DNA of 64,000 bases, taken from contig NZ_QLTK01000012.1 of NCBI RefSeq assembly GCF_003269035.1, positions 1-64,000 of the forward strand. Reading direction: 5' to 3'. Origin of the DNA: Paraburkholderia bryophila. GTDB lineage: Bacteria > Pseudomonadota > Gammaproteobacteria > Burkholderiales > Burkholderiaceae. The position numbers and the translations under genes are program-made. Under the pieces are notes generated by a model. The model worked only from the letters and a program-made list of their open reading frames with translations. It was not told the origin of the DNA and searched no databases. Positions 60,986 through 64,000 of the stretch are shown one piece after another. Every line of letters begins with the position of its first letter. The first letter of the stretch is position 1.

Positions 60986-61675
60986 ATGGCAACCATCCTG
61001 GTGGTAGATGATGAAATGGGCATCCGGGAATTGCTCTCGGAGATCCTGAGCGACGAAGGGCATGTCGTGGAGGCCGCGGAAAACGCGCAGGAAGCGCGCG
61101 AATTCCGTTTGCGTCAGGCGCCGGATCTGGTGCTGCTCGACATCTGGATGCCCGACACCGACGGCGTGACCTTGCTCAAGGAATGGGCCGCGCAAGGTCA
61201 GTTGACCATGCCGGTGATCATGATGTCCGGCCACGCCACGATCGATACCGCAGTCGAAGCGACCAAGATCGGCGCACTCAATTTTCTCGAGAAGCCGATC
61301 GCGTTGCAGAAGCTGCTCAAGGCGGTCGAGCAGGGCCTCGCGCGCGGCAATGCGGCGGGTGCGCCGGGCGGCGCGGCGGCCAAGCCGGCGCTGCCGGTGA
61401 GTACGTCGGCGGTGGCCTCGGCGGCCGCGTTGCCGATGCTCTCCACCGACGGCATGGGCAGCGGCGCGCTGGCTGCGCAAACCGCCTCGATCTCGTTCGA
61501 CATTCCGCTGCGCGACGCACGCGACGCGTTCGAGCGCGCGTACTTCGAGTATCACCTCGCGCGCGAGAACGGCAGCATGACGCGCGTCGCGGAGAAGACC
61601 GGGCTCGAGCGTACGCACCTGTATCGCAAGCTCAAGCAGCTCGGCGTCGATCTCGGCAAGAACAAAGGCGAGTGA
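60986..61675 (+). CDS. NtrX-like response regulator lacking the AAA+ domain
   Basis: In 229 residues, the receiver domain (1-120) has DDE, the phosphoacceptor in LVLLDIWMPDTDG, and MSGHATIDTAVEATKIGA with LEKP. A Gly/Ala/Pro-rich linker (about 125-165) and a Fis-type HTH (AREAFERAYFEYHLARENGS to RTHLYRKLKQLGVDL) follow. Canonical NtrX has a sigma-54 AAA+ ATPase between them; here it is absent, so this protein cannot activate sigma-54 directly and probably acts as a repressor or ordinary activator. ATG overlaps the kinase stop region. Confidence 0.9.
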   Translation: MATILVVDDEMGIRELLSEILSDEGHVVEAAENAQEAREFRLRQAPDLVLLDIWMPDTDGVTLLKEWAAQGQLTMPVIMMSGHATIDTAVEATKIGALNFLEKPIALQKLLKAVEQGLARGNAAGAPGGAAAKPALPVSTSAVASAAALPMLSTDGMGSGALAAQTASISFDIPLRDARDAFERAYFEYHLARENGSMTRVAEKTGLERTHLYRKLKQLGVDLGKNKGE

Positions 61676-61771
61676 ATCTCGTGCGCGGCGCGATGAATGC
61701 GATTCGCGTAGATTTTTTCGAGAAGGGGCTTGCCCTGCTGCTGACCCTTTGATATTATTTCGTTCTTCGTT

Positions 61772-61847
61772 GGCCCGGTAGCTCAGTTGGTAGAGCAGCG
61801 GATTGAAAATCCGCGTGTCGATGGTTCGATTCCGTCCCAGGCCACCA
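61772..61847 (+). tRNA. tRNA-Phe (anticodon GAA)
   Basis: A 76 nt cloverleaf with encoded CCA. The anticodon stem GCGGA/TCCGC holds the loop TTGAAAA, giving GAA. The T arm is GATGG-TTCGATT-CCGTC. The acceptor GGCCCGG against CCAGGCC leaves one C5-A68 mismatch, otherwise complete. It stands alone between ntrX and queC and is followed by a terminator. Confidence 0.97.
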
Positions 61848-61853
61848 GGATTC

Positions 61854-61890
61854 AGCCCCAGGAAATCGCAAGATTCCTGGGGCTTTTCCT
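61854..61890 (+). terminator. Intrinsic terminator after tRNA-Phe
   Basis: Arms AGCCCCAGGAA (61854-61864) and TTCCTGGGGCT (61874-61884) with a 9-base loop are followed by TTTTCCTTTT. Ends the tRNA-Phe transcript. Confidence 0.85.
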
Positions 61891-62240
61891 TTTCTGACGG
61901 GCACTCGTTGCTTCGGCTTGCCGCTCCGATGCACCGGCAGGTGCGCGGCGAGGTTTGGCATCGCGTGATAAAATCGCGCCAGTTCAAGGACTTGCACGAT
62001 CATTGTGTCGCGTGTACCGCGGCCTGACTGCCACGCGGCCGAGCCGCCAACGCAAGGCCGACACCCGCCGAATCCTTCGCCCGACGATTAACGGTATAAG
62101 CGCCCAGCGACGCTGCATGCGGAAGGCGCCGCCTATACTGCTTTGGGCCGGCAGCAGTGCCGGCACGCGTCGCGCCGCGTTGCTTGCATGGCGCACCTCG
62201 CGCAGCGCGACGTGGCACTCATCATTCACGGAGTTTCACG
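61891..62240. other. Intergenic region upstream of queC
   Basis: This 350 bp region holds no supported gene. TAAAAT at 61970-61975 could be a -10 box for queC, but no matching -35 is convincing. I looked for a preQ1-type aptamer and did not recognise one. Confidence 0.4.
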
Positions 62241-62975
62241 GTGATCCGCAAAGACGCTAAACGTAGCGCTCTGGTGCTGTTTTCCGGCGGCCAGGATTCC
62301 GCCACGTGCCTCGCCTGGGCACTCGAACGCTACGACACGGTCGAGACGCTTGGCTTCGATTATGGCCAGCGGCATCGCGTCGAGCTCGAATGCCGGGAAG
62401 GATTTCGCGGCGCTGTCACACGCGCATTTCCGGCATGGGCCGACCGCCTCGGCGACGATCACATGATCGACCTGTCGGTGCTCGGTTCGATCAGCGATAC
62501 CGCCATGACGCGCGAGATCGAGATCGAAGCCACGGCCAACGGTTTGCCGAACACGTTCGTGCCGGGCCGCAATCTGATGTTCATGACGATCGCCGCGGCC
62601 ATTGCTTATCGGCGCGGTTTGCAGGTGCTGGTGGGCGGTATGTGCGAGACGGATTTCTCGGGCTACCCCGATTGCCGCGACGACACGATGAAGGCCTTGC
62701 AGGTCGCGTTGAACCTCGGCATGGACACGCGCTTCCTGCTCGAAACGCCGTTGATGTGGCTCGACAAGGCCGACACCTGGCGCCTTGCGCATGAGCTGGG
62801 CGGCGACGAACTGGTCGAGCTGGTACGCGTCGAAACGCATACTTGCTACGTCGGCGAACGCTCCGAATTGCATGCGTGGGGATTCGGCTGTGGCGAGTGT
62901 CCGGCGTGCCGTCTGCGCAAGCGCGGGTATGAAGCGTATCTGTCCGGCGAGAAGGTCACCGAGCCGCCGGTTTGA
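62241..62975 (+). CDS. queC: 7-cyano-7-deazaguanine synthase QueC
   Basis: The 244-residue enzyme has an ATP PP-loop (SALVLFSGGQDSATCLAWAL), DYGQRHRVEL, NTFVPGRNLMF, GMCETDFSGYPDCR and the zinc motif CGECPACRLRKRGY. It turns 7-carboxy-7-deazaguanine into preQ0 for queuosine. The GTG at 62241 is chosen because it gives the family length and follows ACGGAG; a longer upstream frame lacks conservation. First gene of a queC-queE-queD cluster. Confidence 0.95.
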   Translation: MIRKDAKRSALVLFSGGQDSATCLAWALERYDTVETLGFDYGQRHRVELECREGFRGAVTRAFPAWADRLGDDHMIDLSVLGSISDTAMTREIEIEATANGLPNTFVPGRNLMFMTIAAAIAYRRGLQVLVGGMCETDFSGYPDCRDDTMKALQVALNLGMDTRFLLETPLMWLDKADTWRLAHELGGDELVELVRVETHTCYVGERSELHAWGFGCGECPACRLRKRGYEAYLSGEKVTEPPV

Positions 62976-63097
62976 TACGTCGATGTCGATGGTTCAATGG
63001 TTGGGGCGTCGGCGGCACGGCGCGCCAACGCAGCACCCAGCATCGCAGTAACGCAATTCAGGCAACTATTTTCAGGAACACAAAGGCAGAAAGCAGC

Positions 63098-63730
63098 ATG
63101 ACGTACGCGGTCAAGGAAATCTTCTACACGTTGCAAGGCGAGGGCGCGAATGCCGGGCGTCCGGCCGTGTTCTGCCGGTTCGCCGGTTGCAATCTGTGGT
63201 CGGGCCGCGAAGAAGATCGCGCTGACGCGGTGTGCCGCTTCTGCGATACGGATTTCGTCGGCACCGATGGCGAGAACGGCGGCAAGTACCGCACGCCTGA
63301 AGAGCTCGTGCAGATGATCGCGTCGCAATGGCCGGAAGGTGAGGGCGAACGTTTCGTGGTGTGCACGGGCGGCGAGCCGATGCTGCAGATCGATTCGCCG
63401 CTGGTCGACGCGCTGCATGCCGCCGGCTTCGAAATTGCCATCGAAACCAACGGCTCGCTGCCGGTGCTCGAGACGATCGACTGGATCTGCGTGAGCCCGA
63501 AGGCCGACGCGCCGCTCGTCGTGACCAAAGGCAACGAACTGAAGGTCGTGATTCCGCAGGACAACCAGCGCTTGTCCGAGTATGCGAAGCTCGACTTCGA
63601 GTATTTCCTCGTCCAGCCGATGGACGGTCCGTCGCGCGATCTCAACACGAAGCTCGCGATCGACTGGTGTAAACGCCATCCGCAATGGCGCCTGTCGATG
63701 CAGACCCACAAGTATCTGAACATTCCCTGA
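63098..63730 (+). CDS. queE: 7-carboxy-7-deazaguanine synthase QueE
   Basis: The 210-residue radical SAM enzyme contracts the ring of carboxytetrahydropterin to carboxydeazaguanine. The iron-sulfur motif is the unusual CX14CX2C form: the first Cys in FAGCNLW, then VCRFC. GG.P (TGGEPMLQI) and ETNGSLPV are the SAM-binding elements. This Cys spacing is known from Burkholderia QueE. ATG 63098; it ends six bases before queD. Confidence 0.95.
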   Translation: MTYAVKEIFYTLQGEGANAGRPAVFCRFAGCNLWSGREEDRADAVCRFCDTDFVGTDGENGGKYRTPEELVQMIASQWPEGEGERFVVCTGGEPMLQIDSPLVDALHAAGFEIAIETNGSLPVLETIDWICVSPKADAPLVVTKGNELKVVIPQDNQRLSEYAKLDFEYFLVQPMDGPSRDLNTKLAIDWCKRHPQWRLSMQTHKYLNIP

Positions 63731-63736
63731 TTTGCC

Positions 63737-64000
63737 GTGCTGACGATTACACGAAAACTCGAATTCGACGCGGGTCACCGCATCCCCGATCACCGCAGCC
63801 AGTGCCGTAATCTGCACGGCCATCGCTATGTGCTCGAAATCACGCTGCAAGGCGATCTGGTCGACACCGAAGGCGCGCCCGATCGCGGCATGGTGATGGA
63901 CTTCGCCGACGTGAAGTCGCTTGCCAACGAGCATCTGGTCGACAAATGGGATCACGCTTTTCTGGTCTTCGAAGGCGATACGCAAGTGCGCGGCTTTCTG
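63737..64000 (+). CDS. queD: 6-carboxytetrahydropterin synthase QueD (5' part, cut by window end)
   Basis: From GTG 63737, 88 codons are visible: VLTITRKLEFDAGHRIPDHR, then SQCRNLHGHRYVLEITLQGD and MVMDFADVKSLANEHLVDKW, then DHAFLVF. The zinc-binding histidines (AGHRIP; HGHRY) and the catalytic Cys in QCRNLHGH are those of QueD. It makes carboxytetrahydropterin from dihydroneopterin triphosphate. The C-terminus lies beyond the window. Confidence 0.93.
   Translation, partial: MLTITRKLEFDAGHRIPDHRSQCRNLHGHRYVLEITLQGDLVDTEGAPDRGMVMDFADVKSLANEHLVDKWDHAFLVFEGDTQVRGFL

Noticed and set aside
59027..61987. 986-codon minus-strand open frame across ntrY, the response regulator and tRNA-Phe
   Set aside because: It runs antisense through three well-supported genes including a tRNA, and the translation is Arg/His/Gln-rich without motifs.
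1..64000. CRISPR array, rRNA genes or prophage
   Set aside because: No regularly spaced short repeats, no rRNA sequence and no phage structural or integrase genes were seen; the phage-like VgrG and P5-like domains are explained by T6SS.

Overview
The window looks like a chromosomal segment of a Burkholderiales beta-proteobacterium, most likely Paraburkholderia or a close relative. This rests on the high GC content, the VgrG and PAAR subfamilies, the long lysine/alanine-tailed TopB, the CX14CX2C form of QueE, and the rsmB-DUF4390-ntrY-ntrX block. I see no rRNA genes, CRISPR array, complete insertion sequence or type VI secretion (T6SS) structural genes. Genus-level placement is inference.

Region 1 (about 1-24.0 kb) is an accessory island built from T6SS spike and effector modules. 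It opens with the end of an IS21-type element that cuts a PAAR gene. A minus-strand module follows: vgrG, a periplasmic protein, a LysM plus M15 peptidase effector, a second periplasmic protein, and the PAAR remnant. Two plus-strand vgrG genes share a nearly identical 5' part. The first has a 467 bp internal deletion and is frameshifted; it precedes a 515-aa toxin-like protein, a probable immunity protein and a PAAR protein. The second is intact; it precedes a probable pore-forming effector and its polytopic membrane immunity protein. Next comes a graveyard of broken pieces: an immunity copy cut off beside an IS3 orfA scar, the tail of an unknown protein, a membrane-anchored protein, and a vgrG 5' fragment. 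The island ends with an LprI-like protein, a DUF218 protein, an intact orphan copy of the pore-effector immunity protein, and a retron-type reverse transcriptase with a long N-terminal extension and a noncoding leader of about 500 bp.

Region 2 (24.5-32.6 kb) handles ethanolamine: an AraC regulator, ethanolamine permease, EutBC ammonia-lyase, a DUF779 protein, acetaldehyde dehydrogenase and an EutR-like AraC regulator. Ethanolamine is imported, split into ammonia and acetaldehyde, and the aldehyde is oxidised to acetate.

Region 3 (32.7-51.5 kb) is mixed housekeeping: a divergent zinc/cadmium/lead ATPase and CadR pair with a clear MerR-type operator, DbpA helicase, an aminotransferase, a solute-binding protein, AraC and LysE proteins, tRNA-Lys, a thioesterase, a patatin, a D-2-hydroxyacid dehydrogenase, GTP-type PEP carboxykinase, a LysR regulator, topoisomerase III and a thioredoxin-like protein.

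Region 4 (51.6-64 kb) is conserved core: dprA facing def-fmt, a LysE exporter, htpX, the rsmB-DUF4390-ntrY-ntrX operon, tRNA-Phe, and queC-queE-queD for preQ0 synthesis, with queD cut by the window end.

The most interesting items are the leader palindrome shared by three vgrG genes, the triplicated pore-immunity gene, the unassigned 515-aa toxin, and the reverse transcriptase whose leader carries two perfect DnaA boxes.
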